64,000 nucleotides of DNA from Candidatus Heimdallarchaeota archaeon LC_2 (lineage in GTDB: Archaea > Asgardarchaeota > Heimdallarchaeia > Heimdallarchaeales > Kariarchaeaceae): assembly GCA_001940725.1 (NCBI GenBank), contig MDVR01000017.1, positions 1-64,000 of the forward strand, given 5' to 3'. The position numbers and the translations under genes are program-made. The notes below the pieces were generated by a model, which was given only the letters and a program-made list of their open reading frames with translations, was not told the origin of the DNA and did no database searches. The number at the start of each line of letters is the position of its first letter. Position 1 is the first letter of the stretch. Below, in pieces: positions 51,654 to 61,595 of the stretch.

Positions 51654-53006
51654 TTAAGTAATTTCAAACTTTTCTGATGGTGTTGATAGTCCAATTCTAG
51701 ATGGTATTTTCTTTGATAGGATTATTGATGAAATTAATAAAATAACACCCGTAAACATGAAGACAAATATGAGGCTCTCACCCTTATCATCAGTTAAGAT
51801 TGTCATAATCTGCCAAATTACACCTAATAATAATGATGAGAGAGTTCGGCCAATTGAAACATAAACACCCAAAACCCCCATCGCAACACCTCTTTGATTA
51901 TTTTCGGAATTATGTGAAGTCGCCCCATTACACGCAAGGTATGAAGTCATAATGTTAGCCATATAAAATGCAAAAATTCCAATCACCATCCACAATTGAG
52001 TTACCTGAGTAATAAGAATTAATAGAAAACCGTTTAAAACTAGACTTACCAGGATTGGATTACGATAGCCAAGCTTATCTGATATTGAGCCTAAAAATGG
52101 TTTTAGAGGAAATAAAAGTAAAGTTCCCAAAGATAAAACATATGCCACATCACCCTCAGTGTAACCTAGAGACAAAACTACCAATAATCCAATAAATGAT
52201 TGAAAGAAGAATTCTCCAAAGGCAACGACAAACTGAAGTTGATAAACAGGTCGTAAATTCTTATCATTTGACATCTCTCGAAAAGAATTGTAGGAATTTC
52301 GAAAAGAATACCCTAAACTCTTCAATTTTGAAGGTACAATCTTTCTTTCTTCATCAGATAGTGTTTCTCGTAGCGTAAATGAATTAATTATAATTCCGAT
52401 TATACCAATAATGGATGAACCAAGAAATATTAAATTCAGGCTAATTGGTTGATTGAATCCTATTGTGATAGACCCAATATCAACTAATCCAAATGTAAGA
52501 TAGTTTGAATTGATCCTGACAGATCCTTCATCTAACAATATTTTAACAATAAAAGTACCGACAATTATTGCCACATCTGCACCTTGGAAAACGAACCCAT
52601 TGATTTTCCCATAATTATCTTTTGCAATATCTCCTATATATGCAAATAAAGCAGGATAATAAAAGGTCATCCCAAAGCCTAATAGTACAGTTGCTATTAA
52701 ATCATAAATCCAGCTAGTTGATAAATACAAAACAAAATGAGCAAGAGAATAAAATCCCAAAGCAACTAAGAGTAAAGGTTTCCGCCCCACAACTTGTGAA
52801 AATTCACCAATAGGAATTCTGAAGAATATCTGAATAAAATTTCTTAAACCAAATATGAAACCTATAATTAGGGCTGAGGTTTGAAATGTATTCAAATGAA
52901 TACCCAAATAAGCCATTATCATAACTTGAAGAAAAGTAGCAAAAAGAGAAACATTAGCTGCAACTAAAACCTCTCTTTTGAATATTCCCACATTTTCAGA
53001 AATCAT
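51654..53006 (-). CDS. MFS transporter, intact paralogue
   Basis: The 450-residue protein has 12 predicted helices and the MFS loop RIPIGEFSQVVGRKPLL between helices 2 and 3. It is homologous to the broken gene at 46719-47999, sharing the GKINGFVFQG and RGVAMGVLGVYVSIGRT motifs. Substrate is unknown. It is a single-gene unit next to the AOR gene on the same strand, 158 bp apart. Confidence 0.9.
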   Translation of the reverse strand: MISENVGIFKREVLVAANVSLFATFLQVMIMAYLGIHLNTFQTSALIIGFIFGLRNFIQIFFRIPIGEFSQVVGRKPLLLVALGFYSLAHFVLYLSTSWIYDLIATVLLGFGMTFYYPALFAYIGDIAKDNYGKINGFVFQGADVAIIVGTFIVKILLDEGSVRINSNYLTFGLVDIGSITIGFNQPISLNLIFLGSSIIGIIGIIINSFTLRETLSDEERKIVPSKLKSLGYSFRNSYNSFREMSNDKNLRPVYQLQFVVAFGEFFFQSFIGLLVVLSLGYTEGDVAYVLSLGTLLLFPLKPFLGSISDKLGYRNPILVSLVLNGFLLILITQVTQLWMVIGIFAFYMANIMTSYLACNGATSHNSENNQRGVAMGVLGVYVSIGRTLSSLLLGVIWQIMTILTDDKGESLIFVFMFTGVILLISSIILSKKIPSRIGLSTPSEKFEIT

Positions 53007-53159
53007 TGTAATTTTATATAAACTACTCTTTGACTAAATTTACAATTACAATTCTTTTTATTAAACAATCGCAAATCATCAAATGATCTAAATTAACTAG
53101 TGAAATTACCTATCTGAACACAAAAAACAAAAAAATGAATCTGAGAATAAGAAATTGGA

Positions 53160-53663
53160 ATGGCTGACATAAACTCAATAGAAACAAAATTTACTAAATC
53201 ACTAGAGGATATTCAATCTAGTTGGACAGATATACAGAAATTGGTTGAAAACGTCCGTGCGGATGCTAATTCGGAATATACAAAATTAAAATCAGATCAT
53301 GTTGACCTAAAAAGTAAATATGACGAAGCTAAATCTAAATTAGATCATATTGAAGGACAATTGGCTGAAACTGTAGGAAGGTTGGAAACTATGTCCAAAA
53401 CAACTTCTAAGGGCGTAAATGCTATGGAGCTATTAGACGTTTATCTCGTACTTATGGAGCAAGTTTTTGAAAGTGGACCACATGTAAGACTGCTTCTAAT
53501 GTTGCATGGTGATTCGGAAAAATTTACGTTAAACGACCTCACAACAGCTTCAGGCATCTCAGGAATTCAAGTAAGACAGGCTTTGTTTGATCTTAGAAAT
53601 GCTAAGATATTGGATTATGATGATGAAACTCAGGAAGTAACCCTTAAACAAAGATTCTTATAA
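53160..53663 (+). CDS. Coiled-coil and winged-helix protein
   Basis: The 167-residue protein has an N-terminal coiled coil (about 5-85, heptads of L, I, V with E/K) and a C-terminal winged helix (about 90-165) with FTLNDLTTASGISGIQVRQAL and a wing ending EVTLKQRF. The combination resembles transcription regulators and parts of ESCRT-like assemblies; no specific family can be stated. It stands alone with an ATG start. Confidence 0.65.
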   Translation: MADINSIETKFTKSLEDIQSSWTDIQKLVENVRADANSEYTKLKSDHVDLKSKYDEAKSKLDHIEGQLAETVGRLETMSKTTSKGVNAMELLDVYLVLMEQVFESGPHVRLLLMLHGDSEKFTLNDLTTASGISGIQVRQALFDLRNAKILDYDDETQEVTLKQRFL

Positions 53664-53789
53664 CCCTATTCGAGTGATATGTAAAAAATTCATTCATGAA
53701 GCCGTAGATCCTATAACTATATTTTCGATATTAAATTAAGCCATCTAAATCACATTAACTTTATTTATTAGATAAATGATACTTCCTTT

Positions 53790-54365
53790 ATGCTGGTAAA
53801 ACCTAACATAATACTACTTTTAATAATATTCCAAATTTTTAGTTTTTCTACAATTTTAGCTACAAATGCTGCAGTAGGTGCTGAAGAGACTCCTAAAGAT
53901 GCAATCATCGGCACTAATACGGGCAATATAAGTTCAAATTCAGCAGGTGGAAGATATTTTTTTAATTTCTCAACCGAAGCTGAGAAATCATATGACTTTG
54001 AACTTAATGGAGATAGTAACACAGCATTCGATCTATTTTTGTTCGATATTACTTTCTTGCCTGGAAAAGTTCCTGATGATTCAGCAGAATATGCTGAAAC
54101 AAATTCGTATCCTGTAACAATTGAAGGATATGTCAGTGAGGATAGCTGGGTATTAATACAAGTTTTCTCAAATCACATTGATGGAGGTATTGGAGATTTC
54201 ACATTATCAATTTCTGAAACTAGCTCATCATCAAGTAGTACCAATACATTAGATCCAACTAATGATTCAGATTCAACAGAATCCCCTGCTTTTGATTTCA
54301 TACTCGTTACATTCACAATGATAATTTCGTTGATAATCATAAACGTCAAACGAAAACTAAATTGA
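53790..54365 (+). CDS. Secreted PPC-like domain protein with C-terminal anchor
   Basis: The 191-residue protein has a signal peptide (about 5-25), a domain (about 45-145) with RYFFNFSTEAEKSYDFEL and DLFLFDITFLPG, which fits the pre-peptidase C-terminal (PPC) beta sandwich, then a Ser/Thr-rich linker and a C-terminal membrane helix followed by KRKLN. A surface-exposed binding or structural role is likely. Its end resembles that of the LanC-like protein at 35353. Confidence 0.7.
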   Translation: MLVKPNIILLLIIFQIFSFSTILATNAAVGAEETPKDAIIGTNTGNISSNSAGGRYFFNFSTEAEKSYDFELNGDSNTAFDLFLFDITFLPGKVPDDSAEYAETNSYPVTIEGYVSEDSWVLIQVFSNHIDGGIGDFTLSISETSSSSSSTNTLDPTNDSDSTESPAFDFILVTFTMIISLIIINVKRKLN

Positions 54366-54503
54366 AAATAAATCCAATTACAACATTTCAAATCTAAACT
54401 GATGGTTCTTTCAATTTTCCGATAAAACTTATTAAATTATAAGTGGTTATTTTTTAACACTTTAGAGGAAAATAATTTAAAGTATGCAAGCAATAAGTGC
54501 TAT

Positions 54504-55229
54504 ATGGACGAATTTGATGTTGAAAATTATTTTTACCCAAAATCAAGTATAGGCATCAAATCAACCAAGACTGAGGATTTTAAACTTTTAATAGAAATAT
54601 TTTTTCCTCAAACTTTCTTCGCAATATCAATAATTTACAGTCTGATCTTATTGATAGTATCCAATTATAATGTTTCACTTGATGTATATGGTCAATCTTT
54701 AAATTCAGTAGAAGCCTACTTGATCCTCACTTTACCTGTAATTGTAGTATTACTTTATCAAAAATTTGGTTTAATTACATTACCAAGTTTTGCAAATGGA
54801 GTTTACCAGTTACTTTATCAAGATTACAATCTTCCCGAAAGGGTCGAATTTTTTTCTTTGTCAATCCATGGAAGAATAATTTTACTATCTACATACTTTT
54901 TGCTTGGATTTTATATGGCCTACAAAAGGTTTGACAATTTAGCTGATGATGGTATAATAGTGTACTACATTGCATATTTGTCAATTACCATCAACGTTTT
55001 GCTTGAATATTTTAGCAATAATGGTTCTGGTTTCCTTGCAATTTTTCTAGTAATATTTATTACAATTTTCATTTTTTTTATGTTCCAGACCATATCTGCA
55101 TTTGCAATTGGATTTTTAATAGGGCTCTATATAATTAGGAAACAAATGAGAAATAATAATTTAAATTTTCTTTATCCAAGCGCTGATGGTCAGGAGGATA
55201 CTCAAATTCCAAATCGATTTAATTATTGA
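54504..55229 (+). CDS. Six-pass membrane protein
   Basis: The 241-residue protein has about six membrane segments (about 32-52, 68-85, 118-135, 150-165, 170-195, 196-215), a soluble N-terminus and a basic C-terminus with RKQMRNNN. No family motif is visible. It lies 139 bp after the PPC-like gene on the same strand. Function is unknown. Confidence 0.6.
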   Translation: MDEFDVENYFYPKSSIGIKSTKTEDFKLLIEIFFPQTFFAISIIYSLILLIVSNYNVSLDVYGQSLNSVEAYLILTLPVIVVLLYQKFGLITLPSFANGVYQLLYQDYNLPERVEFFSLSIHGRIILLSTYFLLGFYMAYKRFDNLADDGIIVYYIAYLSITINVLLEYFSNNGSGFLAIFLVIFITIFIFFMFQTISAFAIGFLIGLYIIRKQMRNNNLNFLYPSADGQEDTQIPNRFNY

Positions 55230-55259
55230 ATAATAGTATATATTAACTAATATTAGTAA

Positions 55260-55592
55260 TTATACGGCTCCTATATCACGAATAAAATCTTGTATGGAAT
55301 TAATTAAGAATTGCTCGTCAATAGTAATGAAATCATCCTCATTGGCCACTGCAGTTGCATTTGTTGCGGCATCTTTTAAGAAATTATTCATTACCTTTTG
55401 AAATTCACTTTCATCAAGATCTGATTTTAATATTGAAACAAGTTGATCTTCCAGTTTTTCAAAATCAATTTTTACCTGATCTAATAGTGCCTGTTCATCC
55501 TCTGTTATCTCACCATCAAAGAGGGCTACCTCAAATAGATCATATATACATTTTTTAATTGCCGCATTAATTTCTTCTGCTGTTCGATACAT
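55260..55592 (-). CDS. TerB-like acidic helical protein
   Basis: The 110-residue protein contains ALFDGEITEDEQALLDQV, the signature region of the TerB-like fold (compare the A-DG-I--xE of the family), and a second similar segment EDDFITIDEQFLINSI. It is acidic and helical, cytosolic, and may bind metal or partner proteins. It is divergent from the nitrilase-like gene; the intervening promoter has been triplicated (see 55365). Confidence 0.75.
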   Translation of the reverse strand: MYRTAEEINAAIKKCIYDLFEVALFDGEITEDEQALLDQVKIDFEKLEDQLVSILKSDLDESEFQKVMNNFLKDAATNATAVANEDDFITIDEQFLINSIQDFIRDIGAV

Positions 55593-55740
55593 TGTGAACC
55601 TATTCTTTGTGTTGTTAGAAACTATATTCTATAAAAGAACACTCTCATACTAATAATTAAACAGCTAATGAACTTAATTGATTTTCACAAATATTTAATT
55701 TGCAACCCTTAAATAAAAAAACTAAATCTCTATCACTAAT

Positions 55741-55922
55741 ATGAGAGTTTTGAAAAATCCAAAATTGCATTTTGTACTGTTTCAAATGAATGTGGAATTC
55801 GGTAATTCCAAAGAAAATTTCAAGAGAGTATCAGATTTTTTAGATAAACAGAATATTAGGGAAAATTCTTTTCTTATCTTACCTGAATTATTTCTAACTG
55901 GGTATCATAAAGAAGAAATTAA
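55741..55922 (+). pseudogene. Nitrilase 5' fragment, copy 1
   Basis: The first 60 codons of the nitrilase gene, including the catalytic E49 region, then a jump into the next unit and a stop at 55959. Incomplete enzyme without lysine or cysteine of the triad. Confidence 0.9.
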
Positions 55923-56150
55923 TGCGGCATCTTTTAAGAAATTATTCATTACCTTTTGAAATTCACTTTCATCAAGATCTGATTTTAATATTGAAACAAG
56001 TTGATCTTCCAGTTTTTCAAAATCAATTTTTACCTGATCTAATAGTGCCTGTTCATCCTCTGTTATCTCACCATCAAAGAGGGCTACCTCAAATAGATCA
56101 TATATACATTTTTTAATTGCCGCATTAATTTCTTCTGCTGTTCGATACAT
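55923..56150 (-). pseudogene. TerB-like 5' fragment, copy 2
   Basis: About 75 codons of the TerB-like gene followed by the junction and a stop within the nitrilase fragment at 55905. The first acidic segment is present, the second is missing. Confidence 0.9.
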
Positions 56151-56298
56151 TGTGAACCTATTCTTTGTGTTGTTAGAAACTATATTCTATAAAAGAACAC
56201 TCTCATACTAATAATTAAACAGCTAATGAACTTAATTGATTTTCACAAATATTTAATTTGCAACCCTTAAATAAAAAAACTAAATCTCTATCACTAAT

Positions 56299-56480
56299 AT
56301 GAGAGTTTTGAAAAATCCAAAATTGCATTTTGTACTGTTTCAAATGAATGTGGAATTCGGTAATTCCAAAGAAAATTTCAAGAGAGTATCAGATTTTTTA
56401 GATAAACAGAATATTAGGGAAAATTCTTTTCTTATCTTACCTGAATTATTTCTAACTGGGTATCATAAAGAAGAAATTAA
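56299..56480 (+). pseudogene. Nitrilase 5' fragment, copy 2
   Basis: Same 60-codon fragment as at 55741, produced by the second unit; the frame stops at 56517. Confidence 0.9.
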
Positions 56481-56708
56481 TGCGGCATCTTTTAAGAAAT
56501 TATTCATTACCTTTTGAAATTCACTTTCATCAAGATCTGATTTTAATATTGAAACAAGTTGATCTTCCAGTTTTTCAAAATCAATTTTTACCTGATCTAA
56601 TAGTGCCTGTTCATCCTCTGTTATCTCACCATCAAAGAGGGCTACCTCAAATAGATCATATATACATTTTTTAATTGCCGCATTAATTTCTTCTGCTGTT
56701 CGATACAT
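56481..56708 (-). pseudogene. TerB-like 5' fragment, copy 3
   Basis: Same fragment as at 55923, produced by the third unit; the frame stops at 56463. Confidence 0.9.
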
Positions 56709-56856
56709 TGTGAACCTATTCTTTGTGTTGTTAGAAACTATATTCTATAAAAGAACACTCTCATACTAATAATTAAACAGCTAATGAACTTAATTGATTT
56801 TCACAAATATTTAATTTGCAACCCTTAAATAAAAAAACTAAATCTCTATCACTAAT

Positions 56857-57651
56857 ATGAGAGTTTTGAAAAATCCAAAATTGCATTTTGTACTGTTTCA
56901 AATGAATGTGGAATTCGGTAATTCCAAAGAAAATTTCAAGAGAGTATCAGATTTTTTAGATAAACAGAATATTAGGGAAAATTCTTTTCTTATCTTACCT
57001 GAATTATTTCTAACTGGGTATCATAAAGAAGAAATCACCAAATCTGCTTTTGTTGACTCATCATCTAATACCATTAAGCAATTGCACGGACTAGCCTTAA
57101 AATATAATATATCACTTTATGGTTCAATTGGAGAGAAAGTAGATGACAATTACTGTAATACTGCAGTTTTAATTACTCCAGATGGGCTGAAAGAGACCTA
57201 TCGTAAAATTCATTTATTTGGACCCATGGGAGAAAAAGATCTATTTAATCAAGGAAATCAAATTAAAACGATTGAACTGGATGAAACAGTATTTGGATTA
57301 TCAATATGCTATGATTTACGGTTCCCGATGATGTATCAGAAGATGATGGCAGATAATGCAGGCATTATTCTGGTAGTAGCAGAATGGCCTATTGCAAGAA
57401 TAAATCATTGGTCTGCTTTGTTAAAGGCAAGAGCGATTGAGAACCAAGCCTTTGTCATTGGATTGAATCGAGTTGGCAAAGATCCTGATTACACTTACGG
57501 AGGTCACTCAGCGATTTATTCACCATATGGAGATGTTGTTTGTGAAATAGCAAATTCAGAAGAAGGATTTATCGAGTGTGAAATAGATTTAGCCCTCATT
57601 GATAAATTTAGAAATCAATTTGATGTAAGATTGGATAGAATTCTAAAATAA
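56857..57651 (+). CDS. Carbon-nitrogen hydrolase (nitrilase family)
   Basis: The 264-residue enzyme has the full catalytic set: E49 in ILPELFLTG, K117 in YRKIHLFG and C151 in LSICYDLRFP. Members hydrolyse amides or nitriles, such as omega-amidases; the substrate cannot be decided. Length is normal for the family. It is the intact copy at the right end of the triplicated region and ends five bases before the convergent PARP-finger gene. Confidence 0.93.
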   Translation: MRVLKNPKLHFVLFQMNVEFGNSKENFKRVSDFLDKQNIRENSFLILPELFLTGYHKEEITKSAFVDSSSNTIKQLHGLALKYNISLYGSIGEKVDDNYCNTAVLITPDGLKETYRKIHLFGPMGEKDLFNQGNQIKTIELDETVFGLSICYDLRFPMMYQKMMADNAGIILVVAEWPIARINHWSALLKARAIENQAFVIGLNRVGKDPDYTYGGHSAIYSPYGDVVCEIANSEEGFIECEIDLALIDKFRNQFDVRLDRILK

Positions 57652-57656
57652 TATTA

Positions 57657-58616
57657 TCAAAGTAATTGACTTAAAATTTCAGACAATTGTACTTCGTCCT
57701 TTAACTGCACTTGTAAATCTGAAAATATATTTCTATTAGAGTCAATTTGCTCAGGTGTTAATCTAGTCAATGCTTCTTGGAGGACTTCTCCACCATTCTC
57801 ATCCTTTATGATACAGGAGACATGGTAAGAAGCAGAACTTGGAAATTTTTGCTTGGTATCTTCATTTTCACCCCATCCAGGTTTAATAATTTTCAATTCA
57901 GCCTTGATTATTTTCTCTTTACACACATTACATGTTGCCCGACTTGATTTTGCCAATTCAAAAATTGAAAACTTCCCTCGAGGCTTTGTCCATTCTTGAC
58001 TCGTAAATATTTCAATATTCGGAATACTTTTTTCCAAATCTTCATCTTTCGGGTTAATAAGTACTTTGGACCCTTTATTTGCATAAACCATTATCTTTTC
58101 ATCCGATCCGAGTTTGGATAACCCTTTTAGAATTACAATTTTATCAGTCTTTTCTAATTTTAATTTAGTATGTTCATTCCATAAAACAATTTTACGTCTG
58201 TTATCATTATCTTCAACGTAGATAGTGCGTGATTGATTCTCACTTCCTGATTCATCGATATCAAGTTTAGGTTTCATAGCTTTTAATATGTGACCTTTAA
58301 CATTTACTGTTTTTTCTTCTTCTCCAAGCTCTGAAATTCCTTGTATTGCGAAGGCAGACTGCGTAGCTTTTTTCTTAACCTCTTCGAGTTGTTCCAAAAC
58401 ATCTTTTGTGATTTTATCACTAACATCTGCATGAATAACCAAATCAGGAAAATTATCAATAGCACATTTAAGATGAAACCATCGCATCCCGGTTCTAACT
58501 GATCCTCCCATTGAAAATTCATATTCTTCACCCAATCGAGGTTCATCTTTCTGGATTTTTAATTTACAAAATCGACATCCAGCTCTTGATGATTTGGACA
58601 ATTCAATGATATTCAT
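57657..58616 (-). CDS. Two-finger PARP-type zinc-finger protein with OB-like middle
   Basis: The 319-residue protein carries two PARP-type fingers. The first has C14, C17, H48, C51 (SKSSRAGCRFCK ... WFHLKC), the second C, C, H, C at about 230-268 (AKSSRATCNVCK ... YHVSC). These CCHC fingers bind DNA breaks in eukaryotic PARP1 and DNA ligase III. Between them lies a beta-rich part (about 90-215) with VKGHILKAMKPK and IVLWNEHTKLKLEKTD like an OB fold of RPA type. No ADP-ribosyl-transferase domain is present. It probably binds nicked or single-stranded DNA. It is a single-gene unit. Confidence 0.8.
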   Translation of the reverse strand: MNIIELSKSSRAGCRFCKLKIQKDEPRLGEEYEFSMGGSVRTGMRWFHLKCAIDNFPDLVIHADVSDKITKDVLEQLEEVKKKATQSAFAIQGISELGEEEKTVNVKGHILKAMKPKLDIDESGSENQSRTIYVEDNDNRRKIVLWNEHTKLKLEKTDKIVILKGLSKLGSDEKIMVYANKGSKVLINPKDEDLEKSIPNIEIFTSQEWTKPRGKFSIFELAKSSRATCNVCKEKIIKAELKIIKPGWGENEDTKQKFPSSASYHVSCIIKDENGGEVLQEALTRLTPEQIDSNRNIFSDLQVQLKDEVQLSEILSQLL

Positions 58617-58692
58617 TCAAATTTATTTGATAATAAATAGTGAAAAATCCATTGTCATTATGAAGTTGGTTTGTTGAAAATATACTTAATTA

Positions 58693-59694
58693 TTATCTCC
58701 AAATTATGTCAACTTCTTCTGGTCTGAAGTGTTGTCTTACTAATGTATCTTCAATTGATTGTTCATGGCCATTTTGATGCATTAATATTCCTAGCCATGC
58801 AATCATAGCACCATTATCAATTGCAGTAGCCGCTGGTAATCCAGCAAATTTTGCACCATGATTCTCTGCCATTCCTGCTAACATTTCTTTTAACCGGGTA
58901 TTTGCTGCCACGCCCCCTGTCACCAGAATTTCCTCCTTTCCAGTGTGAGCTAATGCTCTTTCTGATACCTCAGTTATCATAGCAAATACTGTTTCTTGTA
59001 GACTCATGCAAAGATCATTTATATTAATGTCAGCTTCTTTCCCTTTGTTTATTGCAGCTGTCAGGATCCCACTAAATGAGAGATCCATACCTTTGACGAC
59101 ATAGGGTAATTCTATGTAATTTTTCCCTTTAAGTGCCATTTGTTCTACAACTGCACCCATTGGCAATTTGGAATTATCAAATCTCATTTCTCTTCCAAAA
59201 ACATCTAAACAATTGCCCACGGGAATATCAAGAGTTTCACCAAACACTCTATATTTTCCCTCAGCAAATGCGATCACCTGTGAATTACCTCCACTTACAT
59301 AAACAACCACTGGATCATCCATTTTACCCAACAATCTACCAATTTCAACGTGAGCAACTTGATGATTTACTCCTAGAATTGGTTTATCTAACATTAAAGC
59401 AAGTGTTCTTGCCGCAACAGCATCCACGCGTAAACATGGCCCCATACCACTACCTTGTGTAAAACACACAATATCGATTTGAGACTTGTTAATTCCAGCT
59501 TTTTCGATTGACCGTTTAATTAATTCAGGAACATTATCTGAGTGATGACGTGCGGCATCCCTCGGAATAACACCTAGTCCAATTCCAGGCTTATATGTTC
59601 TAACAAAATTAGCAAGAATATTACCATTGCTATCAACAATACCCACACCGAGTTTATCAGCACTTGACTCAATACCAATAGCAATTATTGTCAT
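58693..59694 (-). CDS. kae1: KEOPS subunit Kae1 (tRNA t6A synthesis)
   Basis: The 333-residue protein is the catalytic subunit for threonylcarbamoyl-adenosine in tRNA. It shows GIESSADKLGVGIV at the start, the metal histidines in NHQVAHVEIG, YVSGGNSQVI, and GGVAANTRL. It lacks the Bud32 kinase fusion found in some archaea. Neighbours are unrelated, so the other KEOPS subunits are encoded elsewhere. Confidence 0.97.
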   Translation of the reverse strand: MTIIAIGIESSADKLGVGIVDSNGNILANFVRTYKPGIGLGVIPRDAARHHSDNVPELIKRSIEKAGINKSQIDIVCFTQGSGMGPCLRVDAVAARTLALMLDKPILGVNHQVAHVEIGRLLGKMDDPVVVYVSGGNSQVIAFAEGKYRVFGETLDIPVGNCLDVFGREMRFDNSKLPMGAVVEQMALKGKNYIELPYVVKGMDLSFSGILTAAINKGKEADININDLCMSLQETVFAMITEVSERALAHTGKEEILVTGGVAANTRLKEMLAGMAENHGAKFAGLPAATAIDNGAMIAWLGILMHQNGHEQSIEDTLVRQHFRPEEVDIIWR

Positions 59695-59877
59695 TAATTC
59701 TACATTTTATTATATCAATTATAAGAAACTCGATTATTACAATTCTGATAGAGGAACTATATTGTAAGATAAAACAAATAATTAAAGAATTAATCCATAA
59801 AACCGTTGAATTATAAATTTGAGCTGATTTTTGCAGATAATGTTTTAATAAGAATTTGAGAATAATATTAAATAACA

Positions 59878-60705
59878 GTGTCTATCGCAAATAATGCAAT
59901 TGGAAATTTCACAGTCAAAGAGGTGCTGACTCTCAATTCTACAGAAACAATCGGATATGCGGTAGATCAAATGATTAAACATCGTTTCAGGAGATTTCCT
60001 GTACTAGATAAGGAAAAAAATCTATTTGGAATAATTACAGCAACTGATGTAGTAAGAGAGTTATATAATAAAGGTACAGTTGATATTTTCAAAGAAAAGC
60101 TTGAAACAATAATTACAAAAGATCCATCGACTTTGGTAGCATCTGATACAATTCAATCGGCAATTAAATTAATGTATGAATCAGGTATTAGTGGTTTACC
60201 AATTATGCAATCAAATAATATGATTGGTTTGTTTACTGAGAAGGATATTATCATGTTGGATGATTTGTGGTTTTCTCTACCTGATGGAATGATTACCCAC
60301 GATGAAGGGATTGGAAGAGTCATTGATTCAGATCACATGATTACCGAAGATTTTACTCTTTGGCAAGCTATCGATAAAATGATTCAATTGGGTCAACGAC
60401 AAATACTTATTCAAAACCGAGAAGGAACTCAATTATTGGGATTATTAACTGTCTTAAGACTATTAGAATTTATTTTTTCACAATTAATAATTGATGATCG
60501 AGAAATCTCAATATTGCATAACACATCTGTTGGCGAACTACCTAACTTTCCAGTACTTCAAAAATCAACTCCTGTTTTGGTCAATTCAGTGAGACTATGG
60601 ATGAATGCAAGAGGAATTGAGGCAGTTCCTTTATTTCATATGGGAAAACCAGTTAAATTGGTAACAGAAAAGGACTTAGTTGCATTTATTGTTAATCAAT
60701 TGTAA
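59878..60705 (+). CDS. Four-CBS-domain protein
   Basis: The 275-residue protein starts with GTG and consists of two Bateman modules. The first pair shows FRRFPVLDKEKNLFGIITATD and GISGLPIMQSNNMIGLFTEKD; the second pair (about 140-275) is more diverged, ending AVPLFHMGKPVKLVTEKDL. It probably binds adenine nucleotides and regulates a partner. No enzymatic domain is fused. Confidence 0.85.
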   Translation: MSIANNAIGNFTVKEVLTLNSTETIGYAVDQMIKHRFRRFPVLDKEKNLFGIITATDVVRELYNKGTVDIFKEKLETIITKDPSTLVASDTIQSAIKLMYESGISGLPIMQSNNMIGLFTEKDIIMLDDLWFSLPDGMITHDEGIGRVIDSDHMITEDFTLWQAIDKMIQLGQRQILIQNREGTQLLGLLTVLRLLEFIFSQLIIDDREISILHNTSVGELPNFPVLQKSTPVLVNSVRLWMNARGIEAVPLFHMGKPVKLVTEKDLVAFIVNQL

Positions 60706-60792
60706 TAGCAACAAGTGTTTTTTTTGTAAAATAAACGCTTTATTAACATCATAAATCGATTAATACAAAAGAACAATTTCGCAATCTAAATT

Positions 60793-61584
60793 GTGAGAGG
60801 GTATCACTTCAAGTATATCAATCACACACCACTATGGAAAATACAAAAAGAAGATGATCAATATCTACCCATTACGCTTCCCGTTGCATTATTTGGAATG
60901 ATTGCACAATTTTTTTTTAATATAATATTAGTTATGGCTTGGTTCAATAATGAAATAATAAATCGTGTAGAACAAGAACCTACAAAATTGAATTCATATT
61001 TTCAAAATGGAATTATTTTAATTCCTGCATCTTTGTTATTTTCATTTATTAACATCTTGCTTTTTAAATTATTTAGCGCCACGTTTAGTCAGTATTATTT
61101 TATTACACAATTTAAAAATCAAGTTGAGATATTAAATGAAACTCTTGCGTTAGATAATGAAAATCAACGCGATATGAATGTCGCTAGGAGATTATTAATC
61201 AAAGAATTAACAGGTGTCTTTATACTTGGTCTAGTTGCAGGATTTTATTATTCGATAATTTATTTTATGTTATATTTGATATTGTATTTCTTTCTTGTTT
61301 TTCTGTTGATTAATATTACAACATTTACTGTATCTGTCACTATATCCATGTTAGCTGCTTGGTTGATTATATCAATTTATCTAATATCAACTAAATTGAA
61401 AGTAGAAGAAATCCAAACAAGATACTTAAACCCACTTGTAGATTATGGTTTAACTGAAAGAAGTGTGGAAATTTTAAAAAGTAATCTACCACCGGTTATT
61501 TGTCAGGGATGCCGAAGTTATATTTCAGCTTCAAGCACAACCTGTCCAGTTTGTGGAGACCCAGTAGAAGATAATCTCACATAA
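60793..61584 (+). CDS. Membrane protein with C-terminal zinc ribbon
   Basis: The 263-residue protein begins with GTG. Four membrane segments (about 28-48, 75-95, 140-165, 175-200) and a cytosolic end with CQGCRSYI and CPVCGDPV form the zinc ribbon (about 237-255). It resembles other zinc-ribbon membrane proteins of the window in design but not in sequence. Function is unknown. Confidence 0.65.
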   Translation: MRGYHFKYINHTPLWKIQKEDDQYLPITLPVALFGMIAQFFFNIILVMAWFNNEIINRVEQEPTKLNSYFQNGIILIPASLLFSFINILLFKLFSATFSQYYFITQFKNQVEILNETLALDNENQRDMNVARRLLIKELTGVFILGLVAGFYYSIIYFMLYLILYFFLVFLLINITTFTVSVTISMLAAWLIISIYLISTKLKVEEIQTRYLNPLVDYGLTERSVEILKSNLPPVICQGCRSYISASSTTCPVCGDPVEDNLT

Positions 61585-61595
61585 TTTTATTCAAA

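Larger units (their letters stand above)
55365..57035. repeat. Perfect tandem triplication, unit 558 bp
   Basis: Units 55365-55922, 55923-56480 and 56481-57035 are identical as read by eye. Each holds the 5' part of the TerB-like gene, the shared promoter region, and the 5' part of the nitrilase gene. Only the outermost halves continue to full genes: TerB on the left, nitrilase on the right. At the junctions a 19-base stretch (55911-55929) is the exact reverse complement of 55560-55578 in the TerB gene, an oddity that suggests template switching. Confidence 0.92.

Noticed and set aside
53160..53663. ESCRT component
   Set aside because: The coiled-coil plus winged-helix layout alone is not specific; no Vps4-like ATPase or Snf7-like gene is in the window.
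55355..56674. Plus-strand frames of about 65 codons within the TerB fragments
   Set aside because: They are antisense to the TerB-like gene and repeat only because the DNA is triplicated.
59455..59475. Another copy of the TTTGTGTGTT-like motif in inverse orientation
   Set aside because: It is within kae1 coding sequence and imperfect; it is noted only as a caution about chance occurrence.
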